From Candidatus Alcium sp. F082 (GTDB lineage Bacteria; Bacteroidota; Bacteroidia; Bacteroidales; F082), in contig LPNG01000010.1 of assembly GCA_001543395.1 (NCBI GenBank), positions 1-64,000 of the forward strand: DNA of 64,000 nucleotides, read 5' to 3'. The notes under the pieces were generated by a model. The model was not told the origin of the DNA and did not search any database. It saw nothing but the letters and a program-made list of their open reading frames with translations. The position numbers and the translations under genes are program-made. This document shows, in pieces, positions 24,719-33,307 of the stretch; position 1 is the stretch's first letter; every line of letters starts with the position of its first letter.

Positions 24719-25135
24719 TCACTTATTCTTGTTTTCACACAGTTCGGTCAGCACGCCAAAGGTCGATTTCGGGTGCAGGAAGGCGATGCTCAGGCCTTCG
24801 GCACCGCCGCGCGGAGCTTGGTCGATGAGGCGGATGCCCAATTCCTTGGCTTCTTCAAGATGGCCTTCGATGTTCTCCACGGCGAAAGCGATGTGGTGCA
24901 TACCACCGCGACCGTTGTTGTTCTCGATGAACTTAGCGATGGTGCTTTCAGGGCTGGTGGGCTCCAAAAGCTCGATTTTGGTCTGGCCGCAGCGCAAGAA
25001 AGCGGTCTTCACCTTTTGGTCGGCGACTTCTTCGATGGCGTAGCACTTGGTGCCAAGCAGCGTTTCAAAGAAAGGAATGGACTCGTCCAAGCTTGTGACG
25101 GCGATTCCAATGTGTTCAATGTGAGAGGGATGCAT
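24719..25135 (-). CDS. mce: Methylmalonyl-CoA epimerase
   Basis: 138 residues, the normal size. VOC (glyoxalase-like) fold with two beta-alpha-beta repeats; metal ligands are His7 region (IEHIGIAV), His (GGMHHIAFAVENI) and the C-terminal Glu (TELCE). It interconverts the R and S forms of methylmalonyl-CoA, feeding the decarboxylase. It is the first gene of the operon, with a -7 element at 25188, and is separated from mmdA by 125 bases holding a repeat. Confidence 0.93.
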   Translation of the reverse strand: MHPSHIEHIGIAVTSLDESIPFFETLLGTKCYAIEEVADQKVKTAFLRCGQTKIELLEPTSPESTIAKFIENNNGRGGMHHIAFAVENIEGHLEEAKELGIRLIDQAPRGGAEGLSIAFLHPKSTFGVLTELCENKNK

Positions 25136-25187
25136 AATTTATTCGAATAATTTATGGTTAAAAAAATACGTATTTATTAAATCGGTG

Positions 25188-25195
25188 CAAAGGTA
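25188..25195 (-). promoter_or_regulatory. -7 element of the mce-mmd operon (TACCTTTG)
   Basis: TAnnTTTG match on the - strand, 52 bases before mce. Confidence 0.5.
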
Positions 25196-25219
25196 TGACA
25201 ATTAATTGAGGTTCACAAC

Positions 25220-25248
25220 AAAAAAAGGAGGCGATTGCCTCCTTTTTT
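25220..25248 (-). terminator. Rho-independent terminator after gatD
   Basis: AAAAAAAGGAGGC-GATT-GCCTCCTTTTTT, symmetrical and therefore usable on both strands; it follows gatD on the - strand. Confidence 0.9.
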
Positions 25249-25270
25249 ACATTTTTCACACAAGCGTTTT

Positions 25271-26659
25271 TTACTTATGTACTTTTCTAACAAACTCCTC
25301 CACCTCGGGCACACCGCCTTGGTAGACCAAGTAGCCGTTGTAAGGCTCTCTCGGGGTGATTTCGCTGTTCACAGGGGTGAGCATGATGTTCTTCACTTCC
25401 TCGCGGTCGTGCGTCTGGCCTAGGGCCCAGCCCAACTTGATGTAGGCGGTCTCGGCAAGCATGTTGCCAGCGGGGATGATGCCACGGTCCATCAGGTCAC
25501 GGCCGGTGTCGTAGACGAACATGTGGGCATAGCCCCAGATGGTCTGTACGGTCATGTACTGGTGCACACCTTTGTCGGTGGCACGCTGGATGGCATCGAA
25601 CATGCCACGGTTGACGTGACCCAAACCGGTGCCGTCCCAAACGATGCCCTGATAGCCGTTGTCGACCAATGCATCAAGCACATCGGGCTTCATGCCGGGA
25701 TAGTAGTAGAGGATGGCCACGCGGTCGTCGAAGGTCGGGATGATCTTCACGTCGCGGTCGGCGCGGCGGTGGTTGTAGACTTCCTTAATCGGCACCACAC
25801 CACGTTTTCTGTCCACGGTGGCGACTGGTGTGTCGCCAATGGTGCGGAAGGTGGAACGGTACGAGGAGTGCATCTTACGCACACGTGTGCCACGGTGCAG
25901 GAAACCGTACTCATCGGAGGTGGGACCAAACATGCAGACCATCACCTCAGCCACGTCGCCGTGACCGGCAGCCGTCATGGCATGCATCAGGTTCAAGGCG
26001 GCGTCGGATGACGGGCGGTCTGATGAACGCTGCGAGCCGACCAAGACAATCGGCACAGGCAGGTTCTGGCACATGAAGGTCAGGGCAGCGGCGGTGTGGG
26101 CCAGCGTGTCGGTGCCATGACCGATGACGATGCCGTCGATGCCATTTTGGATCTCTTCGCCAATCTTCTTGGCCAGGGCGATGTACTCTTTGGGCGACAT
26201 GTTCTCGGAGAACACGGCAAACACCTTCTCGGTGTCGAGGTTGCAGATGTCGGCCAACTCCGGCACGGCGCCATACAACTCACCAGGTGAGAAAGCGGGA
26301 ATCACAGCACCCGTGCGGTAGTCCAGACGCGAGGCGATGGTGCCACCCGTGCCGAGCAGCTTCACATGCGGAAGTCCCTCGGTGTAAGGGAATTCCTTCT
26401 CGGGGATGTGGTAGTTGGCTTTCTTGTAGTCGGTCTCCACCATGCCCGTGATGGTGCTGATGTCGACGCCGATGTTGTAGCCCGTGTTGACTTTCATGAC
26501 GATATGCTGGTCGTCCTGGAAGGCGGCGCGAGGCAGGATCGTGCCTTTGAAGAGGCCACCCGTGGTCTGGCATTCGGCCTGACTCCACACGCGGCAGTTA
26601 TATTTCTTGAGCACCTCAAGCGAGGCACCCCAATATCCTTGGAAAAAATCTTCAGCCAT
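25271..26659 (-). CDS. gatD: Glutamyl-tRNA(Gln) amidotransferase subunit D (archaeal type)
   Basis: 462 residues. An N-terminal small beta domain (1-90) typical of GatD but not of plain asparaginases is followed by the two-domain L-asparaginase fold: TGGT at 104-107 (first catalytic Thr) and HGTDT at 181-185 (second Thr/Asp), with VGSQRSSDRPSSDAALNL and the C-terminal AETAYIKLGWALG. GatD makes ammonia from Gln or Asn for GatE, which amidates Glu-tRNA(Gln). The gatE gene lies 2.8 kb upstream on the same strand, separated by two T9SS genes. A lone cytoplasmic asparaginase is unlikely given the N-domain and gatE. Confidence 0.9.
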   Translation of the reverse strand: MAEDFFQGYWGASLEVLKKYNCRVWSQAECQTTGGLFKGTILPRAAFQDDQHIVMKVNTGYNIGVDISTITGMVETDYKKANYHIPEKEFPYTEGLPHVKLLGTGGTIASRLDYRTGAVIPAFSPGELYGAVPELADICNLDTEKVFAVFSENMSPKEYIALAKKIGEEIQNGIDGIVIGHGTDTLAHTAAALTFMCQNLPVPIVLVGSQRSSDRPSSDAALNLMHAMTAAGHGDVAEVMVCMFGPTSDEYGFLHRGTRVRKMHSSYRSTFRTIGDTPVATVDRKRGVVPIKEVYNHRRADRDVKIIPTFDDRVAILYYYPGMKPDVLDALVDNGYQGIVWDGTGLGHVNRGMFDAIQRATDKGVHQYMTVQTIWGYAHMFVYDTGRDLMDRGIIPAGNMLAETAYIKLGWALGQTHDREEVKNIMLTPVNSEITPREPYNGYLVYQGGVPEVEEFVRKVHK

Positions 26660-26700
26660 AGTTTGCGGTTTAATTAAGTGATTTCATTTTAAATGAGGTG

Positions 26701-26708
26701 CAAATATA
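26701..26708 (-). promoter_or_regulatory. -7 element of gatD (TATATTTG)
   Basis: TAnnTTTG match on the - strand 41 bases before gatD, with TGTG 20 bases further upstream as a possible -33. It shows gatD has its own promoter despite lying downstream of the T9SS genes. Confidence 0.5.
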
Positions 26709-26770
26709 GGGTTATTTCCGATTGAAATCACAATGATGCGCAATTTTTTCGACCAATCCGATAAAGAAAC

Positions 26771-26804
26771 GCCTCTCACTGGTACTGATGGCATGGTGAG
26801 AGGC
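26771..26804 (-). terminator. Terminator after the downstream T9SS gene
   Basis: GCCTCTCAC (26771-26779) pairs with GTGAGAGGC (26796-26804); on the - strand it is followed by GTTTCTTTAT. Confidence 0.75.
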
Positions 26805-26834
26805 ATTTCCTTTGCGCAAATCTCATCTTCTAAC

Positions 26835-28025
26835 TTACTCCAGCACGAGTTTCCTTGTGGCGACAGCCCCATTCTCGTCCGTAATGTGCAGCATATACAC
26901 GCCTTGCGCCAGGCCTTTCAGGTTGATTTCGTTGGCGTTTCGGACGGTTTTAAGCAACTGGCCTATGGCGTTGTAAACCCTGACTTCAGCGGTGGTTGTG
27001 CCTCCGATGTGAACAATGCCGTTTGTTGGGTTAGGCAATACGGTGACACCGTCGTTTTCATATTCTTCTACGACACCCGTTATGGTGGCCGTGGCGCAAA
27101 CAGGTTCCGATTCTTCCTCGCCGTAAACTGCTGTGACACAATATTCAACGTCAAATCCTTTCATAAACTCGGTGTCGGTGAAATGGGTTACCACAGTGTA
27201 TGGGATTTCCTTGATAATCTCACCATCGCGATATACACGATAGCCAGTAAGAGTTCGGCCTTGCGTACCATTTTCATTAGGATTGATGAGGGTTGCAGCG
27301 ACACATAGATTATTGGGTAAAACATATTGATCATACCATCTGTTATCGGGAAAACACTCGTGTAACTCATTGTTGTCATTATGATAAAGTTGTAGGCTCA
27401 AACATCCATTACCTTCTTGAGGCATTGACCGAAAATCACAAGCCCATGTGTAAGACCTGTATCTATCGGTGAAATAGCCAATTCGCAGATTTACGTCTTC
27501 GTCAATAATAACATTGGTGTCTAATGGAATGGTCTGGACAGATCCATAAATGGGATGATTTACATATTGGTCACAAACCAGTAACGGATTGTCCCCTCCT
27601 TTCCATACGCGAATGTAATAGTTAGGATAATCAGGTTGATAGCCCCCAAGGGTATCGTCTGGACAAAATATAACCGAAACATCTTTAATGCCCCATCCTA
27701 CGAAAGGCCTCAACAGCGACGACAAGAACAACTGGCTAATATCGCTGGCACATTGCCCTGCAGCAGTTCCAATATAATCCCAAACTTGCATATTGCTCAT
27801 GGTCAAAACGGCTTCATCCACGTTATTAGGCAAATTCCAAGATAGTGATACTGTGTCATTGTGGCCGACAGAAATTTCTAGATTCGAGATGGATGGCAAA
27901 TCATAATAAATAGGCTTTTCATCTTTCTCCTTTGGCAGCAATGAAAGGGCGTAATCGGTCTGTCTTTGTGCAAAGCCCAAGAACGACAGGGAAAGCATTC
28001 CCAAAAGGAGTAGTGCTTTTTTCAT
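26835..28025 (-). CDS. T9SS-exported surface protein, duplicate B
   Basis: 396 residues from MKKALLLLG at 28025. Signal peptide to GFAQ, an N-terminal beta domain (about 40-250) with a jelly-roll look (IRVWKGGDNP, LRIGYF), a fibronectin-III-like module (TLTGYRVYRDGEII ... DVEYCVTAVYGEEESEP) and a type A T9SS sorting domain (LPNPTNGIVHIGG to the end). It is the paralogue of the gene at 28221: signal peptides and the last 130 residues are nearly the same, while the region between differs widely. A stretch of 140 bases (27019-27158) differs at a single position from 28405-28544. Ligand unknown; probably a surface adhesin. Confidence 0.8.
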   Translation of the reverse strand: MKKALLLLGMLSLSFLGFAQRQTDYALSLLPKEKDEKPIYYDLPSISNLEISVGHNDTVSLSWNLPNNVDEAVLTMSNMQVWDYIGTAAGQCASDISQLFLSSLLRPFVGWGIKDVSVIFCPDDTLGGYQPDYPNYYIRVWKGGDNPLLVCDQYVNHPIYGSVQTIPLDTNVIIDEDVNLRIGYFTDRYRSYTWACDFRSMPQEGNGCLSLQLYHNDNNELHECFPDNRWYDQYVLPNNLCVAATLINPNENGTQGRTLTGYRVYRDGEIIKEIPYTVVTHFTDTEFMKGFDVEYCVTAVYGEEESEPVCATATITGVVEEYENDGVTVLPNPTNGIVHIGGTTTAEVRVYNAIGQLLKTVRNANEINLKGLAQGVYMLHITDENGAVATRKLVLE

Positions 28026-28049
28026 AGGATTATTGTTTTTTGTTCGCTG

Positions 28050-28057
28050 CAAAAATA
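28050..28057 (-). promoter_or_regulatory. -7 element of duplicate B (TATTTTTG)
   Basis: TAnnTTTG match on the - strand, 24 bases before the ATG; the same leader stands before duplicate A. Confidence 0.5.
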
Positions 28058-28130
28058 ATCAAGTTTTTCAAAAAAAGCAAGACAAATGGATCTGTTTTGC
28101 CATAAGTCTTGAAAGGAAAACACTAGAATG

Positions 28131-28167
28131 AAAACCGCCGCACAAGACCGTAAAGTCCTATGCGGCG
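28131..28167 (-). terminator. Terminator copy next to a duplicated gatE tail
   Basis: CGCCGCA (28136-28142) pairs with TGCGGCG (28161-28167) with a further inner stem; the A run at 28131-28134 gives U on the - strand. Same sequence as the gatE terminator at 29427-29463. Confidence 0.8.
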
Positions 28168-28192
28168 ATTCTAACAGTTCGAAATGGGAAAT

Positions 28193-28227
28193 CGCTACTT
28201 GATATTGTTAGCCAATTCTTTCATTTC
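28193..28227 (-). repeat. Duplicated remnant of the gatE 3' end
   Basis: This short stretch repeats the last codons of gatE (29489-29522) with one mismatch in the aligned core and lies between the terminator and duplicate A, running into its final codons. Together with the copied terminator it marks the edge of a tandem duplication. Confidence 0.75.
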
Positions 28228-29321
28228 ACCACAATCCTCCTAGTGACCGTCGCGCCCTCGCCATCCGTAATGCGGAGCAGATACATGCCTTTCGGCCATC
28301 CTTTCAACTCGATCTCATTGGTGTCTTGGACGGTTTTCACTAACTGACCAATGGCATTGTACACCATCACTTCCGCTGCCCCAGCACCTTCGATGTGGAC
28401 ATGACCGTTTGTTGGGTTAGGCAATACGGTGACACCGTCGTTTTCATGTTCTTCTACGACACCCGTTATGGTGGCCGTGGCGCAAACAGGTTCCGATTCT
28501 TCCTCGCCGTAAACTGCTGTGACACAATATTCAACGTCAAATCCCTTAGTGAATTCGGTGTCGGTGAAATAGGTTTGGAACGTGTAAGGGATTTCGGCTA
28601 TCATATTACCGTCGCGATAAACACGATAACCAGTCAAAGCATCGCTGACCGCCTTTGCAACACGATCTTCTTCGTTTTCCAACACTGTAGAAATCATAAA
28701 ATTACCATAATAATATCCCGTTGTCATCCATCCCTGATTGGGATTATACTCAATCAAATCACCTTTATTATGAACCACTGGCTTATCATCCATAGGAAGG
28801 AAATACCCTCCAGGTGCGTATGCCTTGTAACCCATAAAATACTCCTGCCCGTTTTCTATGTATATGTCTTCGTCAATTGCAACAGAAGTCCATCCTTGCA
28901 GTATAGGATATTCAACTACTTTGCTATAAACCAATGAATAGTTTTCCAGCGTACCCTTCCAGATTCGAATCTCATAGACATCAACTTCTCGCCACGGAAT
29001 AATCGAAACCGACTTTATCTTCCATCCGATAAGACCCTCTAAGTCTCTTTCTTCATAACGATGAGCCACGCTCCAATTGCATTCTGCACAAGGACCTCCC
29101 CACTGATCATATACATTCCCAATGCTCCATGAAAGACTTTGTTCATTTTGAGGCTCAAACGATTCAGGATAATACCAATTGAGAGAAATAGTATCGTTTT
29201 CGCCAACTGAAATCTCCAAGTTTGAGACCGAGAGAAATTCTATAGCTTGTTGCTTGCTTATTTGTGCAAAGCCAACAAACGATAAGGAAAGCATTCCCAT
29301 GAGTAGTAGTAGTTTTTTCAT
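28221..29321 (-). CDS. T9SS-exported surface protein, duplicate A
   Basis: 366 residues from MKKLLLLMG at 29321. Layout as in duplicate B: signal peptide, divergent beta domain (about 30-225, IRIWKGTLENYSLVYSK), fibronectin-III-like module (LTGYRVYRDGNMIAEIPYTF) and a type A T9SS domain (LPNPTNGHVHIEG to VTRRIVVK). The gene sits directly downstream of gatE in the same direction, with its own -7 element and the shared terminator. The conserved C-terminal half and variable N-terminal half suggest duplication followed by diversification or gene conversion. Confidence 0.8.
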   Translation of the reverse strand: MKKLLLLMGMLSLSFVGFAQISKQQAIEFLSVSNLEISVGENDTISLNWYYPESFEPQNEQSLSWSIGNVYDQWGGPCAECNWSVAHRYEERDLEGLIGWKIKSVSIIPWREVDVYEIRIWKGTLENYSLVYSKVVEYPILQGWTSVAIDEDIYIENGQEYFMGYKAYAPGGYFLPMDDKPVVHNKGDLIEYNPNQGWMTTGYYYGNFMISTVLENEEDRVAKAVSDALTGYRVYRDGNMIAEIPYTFQTYFTDTEFTKGFDVEYCVTAVYGEEESEPVCATATITGVVEEHENDGVTVLPNPTNGHVHIEGAGAAEVMVYNAIGQLVKTVQDTNEIELKGWPKGMYLLRITDGEGATVTRRIVVK

Positions 29322-29345
29322 ATGATTATGGTTTTGCTGTCGCAG

Positions 29346-29353
29346 CAAAAATA
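29346..29353 (-). promoter_or_regulatory. -7 element of duplicate A (TATTTTTG)
   Basis: TAnnTTTG match on the - strand, 24 bases before the ATG, in a leader shared with duplicate B. Confidence 0.5.
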
Positions 29354-29426
29354 ATCATTTTTTTCAAAGAAAGCAAGAATAGTAACTCTTTTTTGCCCTA
29401 TGTCTTAAAAGGAAAGTATTATAATG

Positions 29427-29463
29427 AAAACCGCCGCACAAGACCGTAAAGTCCTATGCGGCG
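29427..29463 (-). terminator. Terminator of gatE
   Basis: CGCCGCA (29432-29438) pairs with TGCGGCG (29457-29463), followed on the - strand by GTTTTCATT. Original of the copy at 28131. Confidence 0.8.
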
Positions 29464-29490
29464 ATTCTAACAGTTCGAATTAGAAAAACG

Positions 29491-31407
29491 CTACTTGATG
29501 TTGTTAGCCAATTCTTTCATTTCGATGTTGCCCATCGCTTCTTTCATCTGACCCATGATCCAGTTCATGCGGTCGAGATCGGTGCACGACTTCTTCTTCG
29601 GCGCGAAGCCAGCGCAAAGGTTGTCGAGCTTAGTGAGCAGGTCGTCCTTAGCATAGCGCTTGAAGCCCATCTTGTCGAGCACCTGTTGCATCGGCATTGA
29701 AGCGTCGTCCACCAAGGCGGGAGCCATATTCCAAGCCAGACGGCTGTCCAAGCCTTGCTCCTTCAGGAAAGCGAAGAGTTTGTACAAAGTCTCACCGTTG
29801 AACTTCGAAGCAGCGTTCTTGCCCAGCAGGTGCTTGAGCCTCATGCCGACGAAGCGGCCCACGGTGCGGCCATCCACGCCGAGTTTCTCGACAGTCTCGG
29901 CCATGGCGGGGAACCAGTTCTTCGCGAAGATGTAACGGAAGCAGTCCTCCGGCACGTTCCACTCCTTGAGTTTGTAGTAGCGGTCGATGATCTCGGTAGG
30001 CATCTCGGCACGCAAAGCCTTGATGAAAGCCGGGTCGAGCGGGATGGGAGCCGAGTCGGTGTCGGGGTACATACGGTCAGCACCAGGGAGCACGCGCTCG
30101 AAGATGGTGATGCCGTTGCAGACGGCCTTACGGGTCTCCTTCGGCACGCCGTCGAAGGCCATGAGGCAACGCTCTTCGATGGTCTCGATGGCAGTAGGCA
30201 TGTCGTTTTGCGGACCCCAGACGAGGATGAGGGCATCCTCATCGGTGGCATGTACACGCTTGGCCAGCTTGTGCCATTGCGCATGGGTCAAAACGGGTTC
30301 CAGCATCTCGTCGTGGAGCATGTTGGGACGCTCAAGGCAGGCGATGACCTTCAGACGGTCGGCGATTTCGTCGGCGAACATCTTGCCAGGTTGGGTGAAG
30401 TGCGACAGCACGCCACGGAACTTCGGCAGCTTGACGAGTTTCAAGGCGCCGCCTTTGGCTTTGTTGTCGAGGATGGGCAGGTAGTCGGTCGGGAACGACA
30501 CGTCGGCCACTTCCACCTTCCAACCTTCTTTGCCGACCTCGCGGTTGAGGCGCTCTTGCAGTTGCACCAGCGACCACTGGCGGAAGCACTCGTTGTGCGA
30601 CAACTCGGGGATCCACTTGGCATGTTGCACACCCTTCAACTCGATGCGGGTGCCGCCCGTGCAGCTCACGTTCACGTCTTGGCGACCAGCGCCCATGCCC
30701 GTGCGGACCAAACCCGTGCTGCGGCCGAGGAAGCGGATGTATTCGCAGGTCTCGCGCAGCTCGTCGGGGTTCTTGCAGTCGGGATAGGTAACAGTCTCAA
30801 TCAACGGCACGCCGAGACGATCGGTCTGATAGATACGGCGGTGGCCGATGTCGCTAATCTCGCGGCAGGCGTCCTCCTCGATGCTCAACTGAATCAGGCG
30901 GATGTCCTTCTTCGGCAGTTTGAGCAGGCCTTCCACGCCCACGATGGCGGTACGCTGGAAGCCCGTCGGGATGGAGCCGTCGAGGTATTGTTTACGGGTG
31001 ATATGCACCTCGCCCACGATGTTCAGGTTAGAACGCAGGGCGATGATGATGGCGTTGTGCAAGGCCTCACGGTTGATGGGGAACGGCGGGGTGTCGTCGA
31101 TGTCGTAGGTGCAGGCGGTGCCGTTCTTGATGCGGTAGACGATTTCCTTCTTCGTCTTGAACTCCATCAAGGCCGTTCCGTCGTATTCGCCTAATTCTGA
31201 AAGCGTTGGGCGCATGTGACGAATCAGCTCGGCATCGTAGTCCTCAAACTTGTTGAATTGTCCGGCGGGACAGTGGCAAAACAGCTTCTCCTTGGTCTTG
31301 ATCTGCTGGTGCACATAGTCTTCCTGTGTGGCTTTCTTGCGCTCGACGTAGCCGGCCTGTTGCTTGGTCAGCTCGTAGTTGGCGCGTGGGTCAAAGTTGG
31401 TGCTCAT
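29491..31407 (-). CDS. gatE: Glutamyl-tRNA(Gln) amidotransferase subunit E (archaeal type)
   Basis: 638 residues, close to the archaeal GatE length. Family blocks are clear: MRPTLSELGEYDGTALMEF, CTYDIDDTPPFPINREAL, QYLDGSIPTGFQRTAIVG, TDRLGVPLIETVTYPDC and TGLVRTGMGAGRQDVNVS in the cradle domain; the GatE-specific AspRS-like insertion (about 280-430, with IWGPQND-like LVWGPQNDMPTAIE); and a C-terminal helical/YqeY-like tail. GatB of bacteria lacks this insertion. GatE activates Glu-tRNA(Gln) with ATP and uses ammonia from GatD. Archaeal-type GatDE is rare in bacteria. No promoter of the usual type is visible in the 87 bases before it. Confidence 0.93.
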   Translation of the reverse strand: MSTNFDPRANYELTKQQAGYVERKKATQEDYVHQQIKTKEKLFCHCPAGQFNKFEDYDAELIRHMRPTLSELGEYDGTALMEFKTKKEIVYRIKNGTACTYDIDDTPPFPINREALHNAIIIALRSNLNIVGEVHITRKQYLDGSIPTGFQRTAIVGVEGLLKLPKKDIRLIQLSIEEDACREISDIGHRRIYQTDRLGVPLIETVTYPDCKNPDELRETCEYIRFLGRSTGLVRTGMGAGRQDVNVSCTGGTRIELKGVQHAKWIPELSHNECFRQWSLVQLQERLNREVGKEGWKVEVADVSFPTDYLPILDNKAKGGALKLVKLPKFRGVLSHFTQPGKMFADEIADRLKVIACLERPNMLHDEMLEPVLTHAQWHKLAKRVHATDEDALILVWGPQNDMPTAIETIEERCLMAFDGVPKETRKAVCNGITIFERVLPGADRMYPDTDSAPIPLDPAFIKALRAEMPTEIIDRYYKLKEWNVPEDCFRYIFAKNWFPAMAETVEKLGVDGRTVGRFVGMRLKHLLGKNAASKFNGETLYKLFAFLKEQGLDSRLAWNMAPALVDDASMPMQQVLDKMGFKRYAKDDLLTKLDNLCAGFAPKKKSCTDLDRMNWIMGQMKEAMGNIEMKELANNIK

Positions 31408-31494
31408 ATTTGTTTCGTTTGTTTTTCAAAAAAGAATCGGCTAAAATAGGAAAATATTGGATAGGTTTTGAAAAAGAATAAGATTTTTTTGGCT

Positions 31495-33291
31495 TCAATC
31501 CTTTCCATCGTCAATCGTCCGTGCAATCTTTTCAATATTCAGACTTCTTGCAGAGGCGTCGATGATATCCTTGTAGATACCACCTTTCTTGTAGATGCTA
31601 TCGGGGTCGCCGTCCTCCTCAACGCGACCTTGCTGCAAGGCATAGATGTAGTCGGCATCAATGATTTGCGAGATGCTGTGCGAGATGATGATGACGGTGC
31701 GGTCTTTCTTGATGGCATCGATGCTGTTTTTGATCTGCTCGGTGGCGATGGCATCGAGGCTGGCGGTGGGCTCGTCCAAGAAGATGATGGGCGGGTTCTT
31801 GAGGAACATTCGCGCGATGGCCACACGTTGTTGCTGACCGCCCGAGAGGTCGGCGGCATTGTTGTCGAATTGCTTCGGCAGTTCCATCACCTGGTCGTAG
31901 AGATGCGACTTCTTGGCGGCTTCCACCACGTCTTCGTGGGTGGCTTTGGGATTGCCGTAAAGGATGTTCTCCTCGATGGTGCCGTCGAAGATATGGTTCT
32001 TCTGCAGCACGAGGCCGATGTTTTCGCGGAGGTACTGGGTGTCGTATTCGCGCAAATCCACTCCATCCAACAAAATCTGTCCTACTTGTGGTTCATAGAA
32101 CTTATCCAACAGGTTGACGATGGTACTCTTACCTGCACCAGAGAGTCCGACCAAAGCGGTGATCTTGCCCGGGTCGATGGTCATGTTCACATCGAATAGG
32201 GCTTGGTTGCCATTGGGATAGGTGAAGTCGACATGCTTAATCTCGAACTTGCCGTGAATCTTCTCGGGGCGGTAACTACCCGAAGGCTCAATCTCTTTCT
32301 CGGAGTTGAGGATGCCGAAGAAGCCCTCAGCATAAATCAGGGCGTCGTTCACATCGTCGAAGATGCGCTGCAGCTGTGTGATGGGTGCGATGACATTGCT
32401 GAACAGCATCACATGGTACATGATCTTACCGATGGTCATGCCCGGATAGCCTTTCAGCACGAGGTAGGCGGTAAGGATGATGACCAGCACAGTGCCGACC
32501 TGTCTCACAAAGCTCTTCACACCGTTGTAATAGAAGGCCACTCGACGGGTCTTCATTTGGTTTTCAGTCACTTGATTCTGGATATCAAGCTGCTTCTGTG
32601 CCTCAATCTGCTCGCGGTTGAAACTTTTGATGACGTTGATGGAGTCGATGATGTTCTTGATGCCTTGGCTCTTGGTCTCGAGGTGGGAACGCATCTCACG
32701 ACGCCAGCCTTTGAGTCGCTTGGCCTGACGGTAGGTGATCCAGAAATAGATGGGGACGATGCCCAAAGCCACCAGGCCGACATACACATTGGCGGCAAAC
32801 ATCAGTATCAAAGCCAGCAAAGCGCTCGTGAACAGGGGCAAGAGGTCGATGAAGAAGTTCTGCACTGTGCGCGAGAGGCTGCTCACGCCTTGGTCGATAC
32901 GGGCTTGGAGCTTGCCCGTGGCATTGTCGCCCGAGTTAAAGAAGGCCATCTTGAAGGTCAGCACCTTCTCGATGACACTTTGGGCCAAGTCGCGGCTGAC
33001 GAAGATACGCATCCGTTCACCGTAGTAGTTTTGGGCAAAGGTGATGAGGGCCGACAGGATTTCCTTACCCAGCAGCACAACGGTGATGATGGTCATGATG
33101 CGGGCGGCTTGGCTCCAGCTGAAGTCCGTGCCAATGAGCGCATTAATGGCATCGACGGTCCTGTCCAAGACGATGGCGTTGACCTGAGCCATCAGAGAGC
33201 CAACTAGGGTTAGTATCAAAGTAATGAAAACCAACCATTTGTATGGCTTCACGAAGGGTCGGATGTTCTTGAAGAGTTGAAAGAGGTTCAT
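31495..33291 (-). CDS. ABC exporter, membrane domain fused to ATPase (MsbA-like)
   Basis: 598 residues. Membrane domain about 1-320 with six hydrophobic segments; nucleotide-binding domain about 355-590 with Walker A GLSGAGKST, signature LSGGQQQRVAIARM, Walker B IIFLDEPTASLD and the switch His in IISHS. A half-transporter working as a dimer. The family covers lipid A/lipid flippases, peptide and drug exporters; substrate cannot be read from the sequence. It is 16 bases after the U32 peptidase gene, probably one transcript. Confidence 0.88.
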   Translation of the reverse strand: MNLFQLFKNIRPFVKPYKWLVFITLILTLVGSLMAQVNAIVLDRTVDAINALIGTDFSWSQAARIMTIITVVLLGKEILSALITFAQNYYGERMRIFVSRDLAQSVIEKVLTFKMAFFNSGDNATGKLQARIDQGVSSLSRTVQNFFIDLLPLFTSALLALILMFAANVYVGLVALGIVPIYFWITYRQAKRLKGWRREMRSHLETKSQGIKNIIDSINVIKSFNREQIEAQKQLDIQNQVTENQMKTRRVAFYYNGVKSFVRQVGTVLVIILTAYLVLKGYPGMTIGKIMYHVMLFSNVIAPITQLQRIFDDVNDALIYAEGFFGILNSEKEIEPSGSYRPEKIHGKFEIKHVDFTYPNGNQALFDVNMTIDPGKITALVGLSGAGKSTIVNLLDKFYEPQVGQILLDGVDLREYDTQYLRENIGLVLQKNHIFDGTIEENILYGNPKATHEDVVEAAKKSHLYDQVMELPKQFDNNAADLSGGQQQRVAIARMFLKNPPIIFLDEPTASLDAIATEQIKNSIDAIKKDRTVIIISHSISQIIDADYIYALQQGRVEEDGDPDSIYKKGGIYKDIIDASARSLNIEKIARTIDDGKD

Positions 33292-33307
33292 AATATCTAG
33301 TAATTGT

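Noticed and set aside
25271-26659. Ordinary L-asparaginase
   Set aside because: The first 90 residues form the GatD N-domain and gatE lies on the same strand nearby.
29755-31194. Long + strand open frame of 479 codons
   Set aside because: Antisense to gatE, a complete and well-conserved gene; no signal of its own.
32203-33207. 334-codon + strand frame opposite the ABC exporter
   Set aside because: Shadow of the exporter gene; His/Asp/Val-rich with no domain.
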